64,000 bases of DNA from Streptomyces nodosus. GTDB lineage: Bacteria > Actinomycetota > Actinomycetes > Streptomycetales > Streptomycetaceae. Shown here one piece after another: positions 7,797 through 16,140 of this stretch. The notes beneath the pieces are model-generated. The model had not been told where the DNA came from. It searched no databases and was given only the letters and a program-made list of their open reading frames with translations. The translations under genes were made by a program, and so were the position numbers. The stretch is taken from NCBI RefSeq assembly GCF_008704995.1, contig NZ_CP023747.1, positions 1,762,501 through 1,826,500 of the forward strand, written 5' to 3'. Each line of letters begins with the position of its first letter. The first letter of the stretch is position 1.

Positions 7797-8822
7797 ATGC
7801 TGGGATGTGTGATCCACGGTCAGGGCGACCTGCGGGTCGACGAGCTGCCGGTCCCGGAGCCCGGGCCCGGACAGGCGGTGGTCGCCGTCCGCTACGGCGG
7901 GGTGTGCGGTTCTGACCTGCACTACTGGCGGCACGGCGGGGTCGGGGACTTCCGGCTCCGGGAGCCGATGGTGCTCGGGCACGAGGTGGTGGGCACGGTC
8001 GTCTCGTACGGGGCGGGGGCGTCGGGTCCCGCCGTCGGCACGGCCGTCGCCGTGCACCCGGCCACGCCCTGCGGGGTCTGCCCGGAGTGCGCGAAGGGGC
8101 GGCGCAATGTGTGCCGGGACACCCGCTATCTCGGCAGCGCGGCCCGGTTCCCGCATGTCCAGGGCGGTTTCGCGGCCCGGGTGACGGTCCCCGCCGGCCA
8201 GCTCAGGGCCGTCCCGGCGGGCCTCGCACTGCGCCGGGCGGCGCTGGCCGAACCGCTCGCGGTGGCACTGCACGCGGTGCGGCGGGCCGGACCGGTCGCG
8301 GGGCGGCATCTGCTGGTGACGGGCGCCGGGCCGATCGGCTGTCTGGTGGTGGCGGCCGCGAAGGCGGCGGGCGCGGCATCGGTCACGGTGACGGACCTGC
8401 TGCCCCGGGCACTGGACTTCGCCGCGGCGGCGGGCGCCGACACCCTCGTACGGGCGGACGAGCCGGACGACCCGGGGTGGCCCACCGAGGTCGACACGGC
8501 AATCGAGGCGTCGGGGGTCGCCGCGGGCCTCGACACCTGTGTACGGCTGGTGCGGCGGGGCGGGACCGTGGTGCAGCTGGGCATGCTGCCGCCGGGGCAG
8601 AGCCCCTTCGCGGGGAACCTGGTGGTGAGCCGGGAGATCGAGGTGCGCGGGGCGTTCCGCTTCGACACCGAGTTCGACGAGGCGCTGGAACTGCTCGCCT
8701 CGGAGCCGGGTTTCGACGCGCTGGTGAGCGCGGTGGTGCCGGTCCGGGAGGCGGAGTCGGCGTTCGCCCTCGCCGCGGACCGCAGCAGGTCCTGCAAGGT
8801 GCTGCTGGACTTCGGGGCCTGA
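7797..8822 (+). CDS. idnD: Zinc-dependent L-idonate 5-dehydrogenase
   Basis: The 341-residue medium-chain dehydrogenase has all zinc ligands visible: catalytic Cys37 (GVCGSD) and His62-Glu63 (GHE), and structural cysteines 92, 95, 98 and 106. The nucleotide motif GAGPIG is at 176-181. The overall pattern is that of IdnD (L-idonate to 5-ketogluconate) rather than sorbitol or alcohol dehydrogenase. It follows the SDR gene by 22 bp with GGAAGGGAG upstream of the ATG. It completes an L-idonate to gluconate to 6-phosphogluconate route within one operon. No separate idonate transporter is seen, so the GntP protein probably serves both acids. Confidence 0.85.
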   Translation: MLGCVIHGQGDLRVDELPVPEPGPGQAVVAVRYGGVCGSDLHYWRHGGVGDFRLREPMVLGHEVVGTVVSYGAGASGPAVGTAVAVHPATPCGVCPECAKGRRNVCRDTRYLGSAARFPHVQGGFAARVTVPAGQLRAVPAGLALRRAALAEPLAVALHAVRRAGPVAGRHLLVTGAGPIGCLVVAAAKAAGAASVTVTDLLPRALDFAAAAGADTLVRADEPDDPGWPTEVDTAIEASGVAAGLDTCVRLVRRGGTVVQLGMLPPGQSPFAGNLVVSREIEVRGAFRFDTEFDEALELLASEPGFDALVSAVVPVREAESAFALAADRSRSCKVLLDFGA

Positions 8823-8840
8823 CGGCCTTGCCGCGGCGGG

Positions 8841-8915
8841 GTGTCGCGACCACCCGTGTCGCGACCACCCGTGTCGCGGACTCCGGTACCGCTGGCACCC
8901 GTACCGCTGGCACCC
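8841..8915. repeat. Five 15-bp tandem units in two sub-families
   Basis: Units at 8841, 8856, 8871, 8886 and 8901: two copies of GTGTCGCGACCACCC, one variant, then two copies of GTACCGCTGGCACCC. All begin GT and the four main copies end CACCC. The array lies in the 120-bp gap between the convergent idonate dehydrogenase and flavin dehydrogenase genes. It has no spacers and is not a CRISPR. It looks like slippage-generated filler, though a role in transcript termination cannot be excluded. Confidence 0.8.
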
Positions 8916-8942
8916 CACCGGCGAAGCCCCGGCCCGCCCGGG

Positions 8943-10598
8943 CTATCCCACCGCCCTCGCCGCCGCGCGTCCTGCGGTGCGGCCCGAGAAGAGGCAGCCG
9001 CCGAGGAAGGTGCCCTCCAGGGCGCGGTAGCCATGGACCCCGCCGCCGCCGAAGCCGGCCGCCTCCCCGGCCGCGTACACCCCGGCCAGCGGATCGCCGC
9101 CCTCGGTCAGCACCCTCGAGGACAGGTCGGTCTCCAGGCCGCCGAGCGTCTTGCGGGTGAGGATGTTCAGGCGCACCGCGATGAGCGGGCCCGCCGCGGG
9201 GTCGAGGATGCGGTGCGGGGCGGCGGTGCGGACCAGCCGGTCGCCCAGGAATCTGCGGGCACCGCGGATCGCCGTCACCTGGAGGTCCTTGGTGAAGGGG
9301 TTGAGGATCTCCCGGTCTCGGGCGACGATCTCGCGGCGCAGTTCGGCCTCGTCGATGAGCGGTTCCCCGCTGAGCGCGTTCATGCCGCGCACCAGTGCAC
9401 CCAGGTCCTTCTCGACGACGAAGTCGACACCGTGGTCCATGAACGCCTTGACCGGTGCCGGTACGTCCGCGCGCGCCCGCCCGATCACATCGCGCACCGA
9501 CTTGCCGGTCAGATCGGGGTTCTGCTCGGAGCCGGAGAGCGCGAACTCCTTGCCGATGATCTTCCGGTCGAGCACGAACCAGGTGTAGTGGTACCCGGTC
9601 CTCATGATGTGTTCGAGGGTGCCGAGGGTGTCGAAGCCCGGGAAGAGCGGGACGGGCAGCCGCCGGCCGCGGGCGTCCAGCCAGAGGGAGGACGGGCCCG
9701 GCAGGATACGGATGCCGTGGTTCTCCCAGATGGGGCTCCAGTTGTGGATGCCCTCGGTGTAGTGCCACATGCGGTCGCGGTTGATCAGACGGGCGCCGGC
9801 CTCCTCGGCGACCCCCAGCATCTTCCCGTCGACATGGGCGGGGACGCCGGAGACCATCCGCTCGGGCGGGCTGCCCAGGCGCTCGGGCCAGTGGGCGCGC
9901 ACCAGCCTGTGGTTGCCGCCGATGCCGCCGCTGGTGACGATCACCGCCTGCGCCCTGAGCTCGAAGGCGCCGACGACCGCGCGCCCGCCGGCCCGGCCGC
10001 GCGGCTCGGCGGACGGCTCCAGGATCTCCCCGGTGACGGTGTCCACGGCACCCGCGCTGCGCGCAAGGCCCGTGACGCGGTGACGGAACCTCAGCTGGAC
10101 GAGTCCGCGCGCGACCCCGGCCCGTACCCGTCGCAGGAACGGGGCGAGCACCCCGGGGCCGGTCCCCCAGGTGATGTGGAAGCGGGGGACGGAGTTGCCG
10201 TGCCCGGTGGCGTCGTAGCCGCCGCGCTCGGCCCAGCCGACCACCGGGAAGAAACGTATGCCCTGCCGGTGCAGCCAGGCCCGCTTCTCGCCGGCCGCGA
10301 AGTCGACGTAGGCCTCGGCCCAGCGGCGCGGCCAGTGGTCCTCGGGGCGGTCGAAGGCGGCCGTGCCCATCCAGTCCTGGAGGGCGAGGGCATGGCTGTC
10401 CCTGATCCGCAGCCGGCGCTGTTCCGGTGAGTCGACGAGGAACAGTCCGCCGAGGGACCAGAACGCCTGGCCGCCCAGCGACTGTTCGGGTTCCTGGTCC
10501 AGGAGGATCACCTTGCGGCCGGCGTCCACCAGTTCCGCGGTCGCCGTGAGCCCGGCCAGGCCCGCCCCGATCACGATGACATCAGCGTCGTAGGCCAT
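8943..10598 (-). CDS. FAD-binding dehydrogenase (fumarate reductase/ketosteroid-dehydrogenase-like)
   Basis: The 551-residue flavoprotein starts with a Rossmann GAGLAG motif (12-17) followed by a strand ending in the acidic residue that binds the FAD ribose (LLDQE, 33-37), and ends with the second FAD contact GEAAGFGGGG near 515. The mid-region (WNPI-type SPIWENHGIR, YHYTWFVLD) matches a large actinobacterial group annotated only as FAD-binding dehydrogenase. Sequence alone does not give the substrate; steroid-type desaturation or fumarate-like reduction are both possible. The ATG has GAGAGGA eight bases upstream. It stands alone, with no shared operon. Confidence 0.78.
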   Translation of the reverse strand: MAYDADVIVIGAGLAGLTATAELVDAGRKVILLDQEPEQSLGGQAFWSLGGLFLVDSPEQRRLRIRDSHALALQDWMGTAAFDRPEDHWPRRWAEAYVDFAAGEKRAWLHRQGIRFFPVVGWAERGGYDATGHGNSVPRFHITWGTGPGVLAPFLRRVRAGVARGLVQLRFRHRVTGLARSAGAVDTVTGEILEPSAEPRGRAGGRAVVGAFELRAQAVIVTSGGIGGNHRLVRAHWPERLGSPPERMVSGVPAHVDGKMLGVAEEAGARLINRDRMWHYTEGIHNWSPIWENHGIRILPGPSSLWLDARGRRLPVPLFPGFDTLGTLEHIMRTGYHYTWFVLDRKIIGKEFALSGSEQNPDLTGKSVRDVIGRARADVPAPVKAFMDHGVDFVVEKDLGALVRGMNALSGEPLIDEAELRREIVARDREILNPFTKDLQVTAIRGARRFLGDRLVRTAAPHRILDPAAGPLIAVRLNILTRKTLGGLETDLSSRVLTEGGDPLAGVYAAGEAAGFGGGGVHGYRALEGTFLGGCLFSGRTAGRAAARAVG

Positions 10599-10844
10599 GC
10601 GCCCGTCCTCTCACGGTGGCTGCCGGTCCTCCCGTTGTTACCGACGGGTCAGATCCTTGGGCACGGGGAGTGAGCGCGTCAACCGCCCTCTCCCGGTGCA
10701 CCCGGGCGGCCCGCGATTTCCGGCCCCGCCCCGTCCGGGACGGGGCTCGCGGAGAAGCCGTCAAGCAGGGGCGGGGCCCGGCGGGGGGCGCTACAGTCGG
10801 CGTGATACGCATCCCGTGACTCCGCTGAATCATCGAGGTACAGC

Positions 10845-11738
10845 GTGTCCGTACTGGTTCTGGCTCTCTCCTTGAGCGCGGCTTTCTGTCTGGGCACCGG
10901 ATTCGTGCTGCAGCAGAACGCCGCCCAGCAGGCACCGCTGAGCGACTTCCTCTCCTTTCGGCTGCTGCTGGACCTGATGCGGATGCCGCGCTGGCTCGGC
11001 GGCCTCGCTCTGATGGTGGCCGGCATGGGTCTCAGCGCCGTCGCACTGGCCCACGGCGAGATCTCCCTGGTCGAGCCGCTGGTCGCCACCAATCTGCTGT
11101 TCGCGCTGGCCGAGTCCCGCCGGCAGACCAGACAGTCCGTGGGCCGCCAGGGCTGGGCCGGTCTGGCGCTGCTCGCCGGCGGGGTCACCGCCTTCATCGT
11201 CGCGGGCCGGCCCCGGGGAGGCGATGCGGTCACCGATCCCCTCCGGCACTGGCTGATCATCGGGTTGACGGTGGGTCTGGCGCTGCTGCTGACGACCTGC
11301 GCCAAGAAGTCGCGTCTGATCATCGGACCGGTACTTCTCGGGCTGGCGGCGGGACTGCTGTACGGGGTGCAGGACGCGCTCACCCGGGTCAGCGGTCAGC
11401 GCTTCGCGGCGGGCGGGTGGAGCGAGTTCGTCATCGGCTGGCAGCCGTACGCCGTGCTGGTGCTGGGGGTGACGGGCCTGGTCCTGGTGCAGAGCGCCTT
11501 CGAGACGGCACCGCTGCGGATGTCCCTGCCCGCGCTCACCGCGGCCCAGCCGCTGGCCGGGATCCTCTGCGGGGTGGGCTTCCTGGGTGACCGGCTGCGC
11601 ACCGACACCGGCGCGCTGGCGTGGGAGGCCTGGGGGCTGGCGGCGATCGTCTGCGGCATCGTGCTGCTGGGGCTGCACCCGGCCATGCCCCGGGGCCTGG
11701 GGGAACCGCAGCGGGAGAGGGATCTGCAGCCGAGATGA
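10845..11738 (+). CDS. DMT-superfamily transporter
   Basis: The 297-residue protein has nine or ten predicted membrane segments in a drug/metabolite transporter arrangement, with internal repeat character (one half to about residue 150, then a second half). The HGEISLVEPLVATNLLFAL stretch near 65-83 and the second-half equivalent FETAPLRMSLPALTAAQPL near 225 are typical of the EamA/NIPA-like group common in Streptomyces. The transported substrate is unknown. The GTG start at 10845 gives the N-terminal membrane segment directly. It appears monocistronic. Confidence 0.8.
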   Translation: MSVLVLALSLSAAFCLGTGFVLQQNAAQQAPLSDFLSFRLLLDLMRMPRWLGGLALMVAGMGLSAVALAHGEISLVEPLVATNLLFALAESRRQTRQSVGRQGWAGLALLAGGVTAFIVAGRPRGGDAVTDPLRHWLIIGLTVGLALLLTTCAKKSRLIIGPVLLGLAAGLLYGVQDALTRVSGQRFAAGGWSEFVIGWQPYAVLVLGVTGLVLVQSAFETAPLRMSLPALTAAQPLAGILCGVGFLGDRLRTDTGALAWEAWGLAAIVCGIVLLGLHPAMPRGLGEPQRERDLQPR

Positions 11739-11827
11739 GCGAGATGGGGAGGCCCGGGCGTGGGTACGGCGGAGCCGAGGACCGTCCGCCGGTGGGCCGC
11801 GGGGCCGGGGGCTGCTTGGATGGGGCC

Positions 11828-12346
11828 ATGAGTGCCGCCGACGAACTCCTCGACATCGTGGACGAGAACGACAAGGTCATCGGGCAGTCGCCCCGTGGTG
11901 AGGCCTATGCCCGCCGGTTGCGCCACCGATGTGTGTTCATCGAGGCGCGGGACCCCGAGGGCCGGATCTTCGTCCATCGCCGCACCCCGACCAAGCTGGT
12001 CTTCCCGTCCATGTACGACATGTTCGTCGGCGGGGTCGTCGGCGCCGGGGAGACCTATGACGACGCGGCCCTGCGGGAGGCCGAGGAGGAACTGGGCGTC
12101 AGCGGACTGCCCCGGCCCGAACTGCTGTTCAAGTTCCGGTACGACGACGCCGTCGGCCGGTCCTGGTGGTCCTCGGTCTACCAGGTGCGCTGCGAACTGC
12201 CCGTGGACCCCCAGGCCGAGGAGGTGGCCTGGCACGACTTCCTGCCGGAGGACGAACTGGAGCGCCGGCTGCCCGACTGGGAGTGGGTCCCGGACGGCCT
12301 CGCCGCCTACCGGCGGCTCACCGAGCAGCGCCGCGCCGCCCGCTGA
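11828..12346 (+). CDS. NUDIX hydrolase (YfcD-like)
   Basis: This hydrolyses nucleoside-diphosphate-linked substrates. The full Nudix box G-x5-E-x7-REAEEELGV is present at about residues 66-88 of the 172-residue product. The N-terminal ELLDIVDENDKVIG segment resembles the YfcD/isopentenyl-diphosphate-isomerase-like NUDIX group. The true substrate cannot be assigned. The frame is open further upstream, but the ATG at 11828 is the family start. A TTGGAT eight bases before it suggests a leaderless or near-leaderless transcript. Confidence 0.88.
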   Translation: MSAADELLDIVDENDKVIGQSPRGEAYARRLRHRCVFIEARDPEGRIFVHRRTPTKLVFPSMYDMFVGGVVGAGETYDDAALREAEEELGVSGLPRPELLFKFRYDDAVGRSWWSSVYQVRCELPVDPQAEEVAWHDFLPEDELERRLPDWEWVPDGLAAYRRLTEQRRAAR

Positions 12347-12414
12347 CCGCCGGCCCGCCCCCGCCCCGGTGCCCCGGACGGGCTCCGCACCGGGGCCCGG
12401 TAGGGTCCTGTGAC

Positions 12415-12807
12415 GTGATCGCATTCGTACGGAACGTCCGGCTGTGGTTCGCGCCCCAGGAGATCCGGGAAGAAGGCCGTACGCCCGACTATCGCTTCTC
12501 GCTGGCCAATGAGCGCACCTTTCTCGCCTGGCTGCGCACCGCACTGGCGCTCATCGGCGGCGGCTTCGCCGTGGACCAGTTCCTGCCCGATCTGCCCTGG
12601 GCCTGGCGTGTCGGGCTCGCTCTGGGGCTGCTCGCCGCGGGCGTGCTGTGCTCGCTGCGCGCCGTCAACCACTGGGTGCGCTGCGAGCGGGCGATGCGCC
12701 GCGGCGAGGACCTTCCCGCGTCCCGGTTCCCGGCGCTGCTGAGCATCGTCGTCGCCGTGGTGGCCGTCGCCATGGTCGTGGTGGTCTTCATCGGCTGGGA
12801 GCGATGA
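12415..12807 (+). CDS. DUF202 (YidH-type) membrane protein
   Basis: The 130-residue product has the DUF202 signature (FSLANERTFLAWLRTALALI near 31-50) followed by three membrane helices. DUF202 proteins are small inner-membrane proteins of unknown role. The GTG start is preceded by TAGGGT at 12401-12406, positioned as a -10 box for a leaderless transcript. The stop overlaps the start of the next DUF202-like gene (ATGA at 12804-12807), so the two are translated together and may form a heteromer. Confidence 0.85.
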   Translation: MIAFVRNVRLWFAPQEIREEGRTPDYRFSLANERTFLAWLRTALALIGGGFAVDQFLPDLPWAWRVGLALGLLAAGVLCSLRAVNHWVRCERAMRRGEDLPASRFPALLSIVVAVVAVAMVVVVFIGWER

Positions 12808-13127
12808 GCACCCCGGTCCCGCCGCGCGACCCGGGGCTCCAGCCGGAGCGCACCCGGCTCGCCTGGCGGCGCACCACGCTGTCGAACACCGTGGCCGCCG
12901 TGCTCGCGGCGCGGGCGGCGCTGCGCACCGGGACGGCGGCGGGTCTCGCCGTGGTCTCCCTGTGCTGTCTGCTGTGGCTCGGCTTCCTGGCCCTCGCCCA
13001 TCTGCGCATCCGCCTGCTGACGGCGGCGGACGCCGGACCTCCGCCGCGCCTGGCACCCCGCCATGCCGCCGCCGCGGCCCTGTGCACGGTGGCCCTCGCG
13101 GTGTGTGCCGCGGTGCTGGTCCTCTGA
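12804..13127 (+). CDS. Second, divergent DUF202-like membrane protein
   Basis: The 107-residue product keeps the core of the family motif (ERTRLAWRRTTLS near 15-27) and three hydrophobic segments but is shorter and more divergent than its upstream partner. It is translationally coupled to it by an ATGA overlap. Paired, coupled DUF202 genes suggest a two-subunit membrane assembly. The biochemical role is unknown for the whole family. No further gene follows in the transcript; a 185-bp gap leads to the His-rich gene. Confidence 0.8.
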   Translation: MSTPVPPRDPGLQPERTRLAWRRTTLSNTVAAVLAARAALRTGTAAGLAVVSLCCLLWLGFLALAHLRIRLLTAADAGPPPRLAPRHAAAAALCTVALAVCAAVLVL

Positions 13128-13312
13128 CCCCCGTCCCACCCGCCGCTCCACCACACCCACCCCGCCACCCCGGTCGCCCGACCGCCCTTCCCGCCGCGCT
13201 TTCCGGTCGCACTCGGGGCATCCTGAGGGCACACATGCCGGATGAACCGGAATGCCCCACTTCATCCCGTTAGCCTGAGCCGTCACTTCACGACGCCTTG
13301 AAGGTGAGCGCC

Positions 13313-13609
13313 ATGAACACCGTCCACCAGGAACATCCCGCGCACTCCCACACCCACGGCCCGGCCTGCGGCCATGACGCGGTGCCCCACGGGGACCATG
13401 TCGACTACGCGCACGACGGCCATCTGCATCGCCAGCACACCGACCACTGGGACGAGTGCGAGCCCGGCGCGCACGTCACCCATGCGGGCCATGACCACCG
13501 GCACGGCGAGAGCTGCGGCCACCGCGGGGTCCGGCACGGCGACCACGTCGACTATCTGCACGACGGTCACCGGCACGCCGAGCACGAGGGGCACTGGGAC
13601 GACCACTGA
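13313..13609 (+). CDS. Histidine-rich putative metal-binding protein with internal duplication
   Basis: This 98-residue soluble protein contains 27 histidines by my count, plus four cysteines. It has two related halves: a CGHDAVPHGDHVDYAHDGHLH block near 19-39 and a CGHRGVRHGDHVDYLHDGHRH block near 66-86, each ending in a HWDD/HWDE element. Such composition indicates binding of zinc, nickel or copper. Similar actinobacterial proteins are sometimes loosely labelled zinc transporter permease, but this one has no membrane segment. The ATG at 13313 has AAGGTGAG upstream. I see no obvious Zur box in the 185 bp before it. A perfect 24-bp palindrome follows the stop. Confidence 0.82.
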   Translation: MNTVHQEHPAHSHTHGPACGHDAVPHGDHVDYAHDGHLHRQHTDHWDECEPGAHVTHAGHDHRHGESCGHRGVRHGDHVDYLHDGHRHAEHEGHWDDH

Positions 13610-13634
13610 CGGGCGTCCCCGGCGAGAACTGTGC

Positions 13635-13658
13635 GTGGGCCACCGGCCGGTGGCCCAC
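13635..13658 (+). terminator. Terminator-like perfect palindrome after the His-rich gene
   Basis: A 24-bp perfect palindrome beginning GTGGGCCACC, 25 bp after the stop codon. It can form a 10-bp GC-rich stem with a GGCC loop. There is no T-run, which is normal for Streptomyces terminators. Confidence 0.65.
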
Positions 13659-13722
13659 TGCCGTGCCCCGGCCACCGTGGCACCGATCACGTTCGCTTCC
13701 CGTTCGCTCTCCGCACTGGACT

Positions 13723-13743
13723 ACATACCGACCGGTCGGCATC
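13723..13743. promoter_or_regulatory. TetR operator-like palindrome upstream of the APH/acyl-CoA dehydrogenase genes
   Basis: ATACCGACCGGTCGGCAT (13725-13742) is an inverted repeat with a perfect 12-bp core CCGACCGGTCGG. A near copy of its right half, ACCGGTCGGTATGT, is found at 17697-17710 upstream of the divergently placed SDR gene. The TetR regulator encoded between the two (16141-16743) is the obvious candidate ligand. Confidence 0.6.
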
Positions 13744-13800
13744 ATGAGGCGGGTCCGTCCCGCCGACGCGGGTCAGGTGTCCATGCGTGGAGGAGAAACG

Positions 13801-14823
13801 ATGAGCCCAGACCACCCACCGGGTCTCGACCTCGACCGGCTGCACGGCCTGCTGGACGCCGAGCGGCCCGGACTGGTCACCGGTCCCCTGACGGGCCGGC
13901 TGATCGAGGGCGGGAGGTCCAACCTCACCTACGCCGTGTCGGACGGCACCGCGCGGTGGGTCGTGCGCCGTCCCCCGCTCGGGCATGTCCTGGCCACCGC
14001 GCACGACATGAGGCGCGAACACCGGGTGATCAGCGCGCTGCACCCGACGGCCGTGCCGGTGCCCCGCCCGATCCTGCTGTGCGAGGACGAGTCGGTCCTG
14101 GGCGCCCCCTTCTATGTGATGGACTTCGTCGAGGGCACCCCCTACCGCACCGCCGAGCAGCTGGCCGCGCTCGGCCCGGGGCGCACCCGGGAGGCGGTGC
14201 TCGCTCTGGTGGACACCCTGGTCGAGCTGCACGCGGCCGACCCCGCCGGGCTGGGCCTCGCCGGCTTCGGCCGCCCCGAGGGCTTCCTCGACCGCCAGCT
14301 GCGCCGCTGGGGCAAACAGCTGGACGCCTCCCGCAGCCGTGAACTGCCCGGCGTGGACGAGTTGCACGCGGCGCTCGGCCGGATGCTCCCCGCCTCCCCG
14401 CAGCCGACCGTCGTCCACGGCGACTACCGCCTGGACAATGTGCTGCTCGGCGACGACGACCGGATCAACGCCGTCCTGGACTGGGAGATGTCCACGCTCG
14501 GCGACCCGCTCACCGATGTGGGGCTGCTGGCGATGTACAGCGTGCCGCTCGCCCTGCCGGACTCCCCCGTCTCCACCACGGCCTCGGCCCCGGGGCACCC
14601 GGACGTCACCGAGCTGCTGGAGCGGTACGCCGCCCGCTCGGGGCGCGATCTGAGCGCCGTCTCCTGGTACACGGCCTTCGCCTGGTTCAAGCTCGCCGTG
14701 ATCCTCGAGGGCATCCACTACCGCTACACACTCGGCCGGACGGTCGGTGCCGGTTTCGACCGCATCGGCGATCTGGTGCCGGTCTTCATCGAGCACGGAC
14801 TGACCACCCTCGAGGAGGGCTGA
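13801..14823 (+). CDS. APH-type phosphotransferase of the ACAD10/11 group
   Basis: The 340-residue protein has an aminoglycoside-phosphotransferase/choline-kinase fold with catalytic loop HGDYRLDN (206-213) and metal-binding DWE (227-229). It is followed after 6 bp by an acyl-CoA dehydrogenase gene. In eukaryotic ACAD10/11 these two activities are fused and act on 4-hydroxyacyl-CoAs by phosphorylation and elimination, so a similar catabolic role is a reasonable inference here. It is not an antibiotic-resistance gene by context. The ATG at 13801 has GGAGGAGAAAC upstream; the longer open frame to 13663 overlaps the operator and is not used. Confidence 0.85.
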   Translation: MSPDHPPGLDLDRLHGLLDAERPGLVTGPLTGRLIEGGRSNLTYAVSDGTARWVVRRPPLGHVLATAHDMRREHRVISALHPTAVPVPRPILLCEDESVLGAPFYVMDFVEGTPYRTAEQLAALGPGRTREAVLALVDTLVELHAADPAGLGLAGFGRPEGFLDRQLRRWGKQLDASRSRELPGVDELHAALGRMLPASPQPTVVHGDYRLDNVLLGDDDRINAVLDWEMSTLGDPLTDVGLLAMYSVPLALPDSPVSTTASAPGHPDVTELLERYAARSGRDLSAVSWYTAFAWFKLAVILEGIHYRYTLGRTVGAGFDRIGDLVPVFIEHGLTTLEEG

Positions 14824-14829
14824 TCCGCC

Positions 14830-16044
14830 ATGGACTTCGCTTTCGACGCGCGCACCGAGGAACTGCGCGCCCGGCTGCTGGCCTTCATGGACGACTACGT
14901 CCACCCGGCGGAGGCCCTCGCCCGGGAGCAGCGGGCACGGCTGGCCTCGCCGTGGGACACCCCCGCGGTGGTGGAGGAGCTGAAGGCCGAGGCACGCCGG
15001 CAGGGTCTGTGGAACCTCTTCCTGCCGGACTCCGTGTACGGTGCCGGGCTCACCAACCTCCAGTACGCCCCGCTCGCCGAGATCACCGGCCGCTCCCCGC
15101 AGCTGGCGCCGACCGCGCTGAACTGCGCGGCGCCCGACACGGGCAACATGGAGGTGCTGGCGCAGTTCGGGGACGAGCGGCAGCAGAAGCAGTGGCTGGA
15201 ACCGCTGCTCGCCGGGGAGATCCGCTCGGCGTTCGCGATGACCGAGCCCGAGGTGGCCTCCTCGGACGCCACCAACATCACCACCCGTATCGAGCGCGAC
15301 GGCGACGACTATGTCGTCACCGGCCGCAAGTGGTACATCTCCGGGGCGATGAACCCGGACTGCCGGATCTTCATCGTGATGGGCAAGACGGACCCGGACG
15401 GGCCCGACATCCGCCGTCAGCAGTCCATGGTGCTGGTCCCGCGTGACACCCCGGGCGTCCGGGTCCGCCGCGCCATGCAGGTCTACGGCTACGAGGACCA
15501 CTGGCACGGCGGCCACGCCGAGGTGGTCTTCGACCGGGCGCGGGTGCCGGTGTCCCATCTGATCGGCGAGGAGGGCGGCGGCTTCGCCATCGCCCAGGCC
15601 CGGCTGGGTCCCGGCCGTATCCATCACTGCATGCGGCTGATCGGTATGGCGGAGCGGGCGATCGAGCTGATGTGTGAGCGGGCGGTGGCCCGGACGGCGT
15701 TCGGCAAGCCCCTGGCCCAGCAGGGCGTCGTGCACAACTGGATCGCGGACGCGCGGGTCGCCGTGGAGCAGCTGCGGCTGCTGGTGCTGAAGACGGCGTG
15801 GCTGATGGACACGGTCGGGAACAAGGGCGCGCACACCGAGATCCAGGCGATCAAGATCGCCACTCCGCGCACGGTCGTCGACATCATCGACAAGGCGGTG
15901 CAGTTGCACGGCGCGGGCGGGGTGGGCCAGGACTTCCCGCTGGCCGAACTCTGGGCGGCGGCCCGGACGTTGAGGCTCGCGGACGGTCCGGACGAGGTGC
16001 ACCAGCGGTCGCTGGCGCGGCGGGAGCTGAGGAAGTACCGGTGA
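14830..16044 (+). CDS. Acyl-CoA dehydrogenase (ACAD10/11-like)
   Basis: This flavoenzyme introduces an alpha-beta double bond into acyl-CoA. The 404-residue product has the FAD/substrate motif AMTEPEVASSDATN (near 136-149), the GRKWYISGA strand, and a C-terminal LHGAGGVGQDFPLAEL segment typical of the long ACAD subfamily that accompanies APH-like kinases. It is co-transcribed with that kinase (6-bp spacing). Together with the SDR and TetR genes it forms a small acyl-CoA catabolic unit for an unknown fatty or hydroxy acid. Confidence 0.9.
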   Translation: MDFAFDARTEELRARLLAFMDDYVHPAEALAREQRARLASPWDTPAVVEELKAEARRQGLWNLFLPDSVYGAGLTNLQYAPLAEITGRSPQLAPTALNCAAPDTGNMEVLAQFGDERQQKQWLEPLLAGEIRSAFAMTEPEVASSDATNITTRIERDGDDYVVTGRKWYISGAMNPDCRIFIVMGKTDPDGPDIRRQQSMVLVPRDTPGVRVRRAMQVYGYEDHWHGGHAEVVFDRARVPVSHLIGEEGGGFAIAQARLGPGRIHHCMRLIGMAERAIELMCERAVARTAFGKPLAQQGVVHNWIADARVAVEQLRLLVLKTAWLMDTVGNKGAHTEIQAIKIATPRTVVDIIDKAVQLHGAGGVGQDFPLAELWAAARTLRLADGPDEVHQRSLARRELRKYR

Positions 16045-16069
16045 CACCGGGGCCATACCGGTGAGCCAT

Positions 16070-16107
16070 GGCCGGGGGGCGACCGCGGAGAGGGGTCGCC
16101 CCCGGCC
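16070..16107. terminator. Bidirectional terminator between acyl-CoA dehydrogenase and tetR
   Basis: A GC-rich stem of 14 bp (GGCCGGGG.GCGACC against GGTCGCCCCCGGCC) with one bulged G and a nine-base loop lies between convergent stop codons at 16044 and 16141. Confidence 0.7.
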
Positions 16108-16140
16108 GGTCCCGCCCTGCCCCGGTGGCCGTCGGGGGCG

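Noticed and set aside
8841-8915. Tandem array considered as a CRISPR
   Set aside because: Units are contiguous 15-mers without spacers, and there is no cas gene in the window.
13663-13800. N-terminal extension of the APH-like kinase
   Set aside because: The region contains the operator palindrome and a good ribosome site just before 13801, so translation most likely begins there.
13801-14823. Aminoglycoside resistance function for the APH-fold gene
   Set aside because: Pairing with an acyl-CoA dehydrogenase and a TetR/SDR set indicates the ACAD10/11-type catabolic group.
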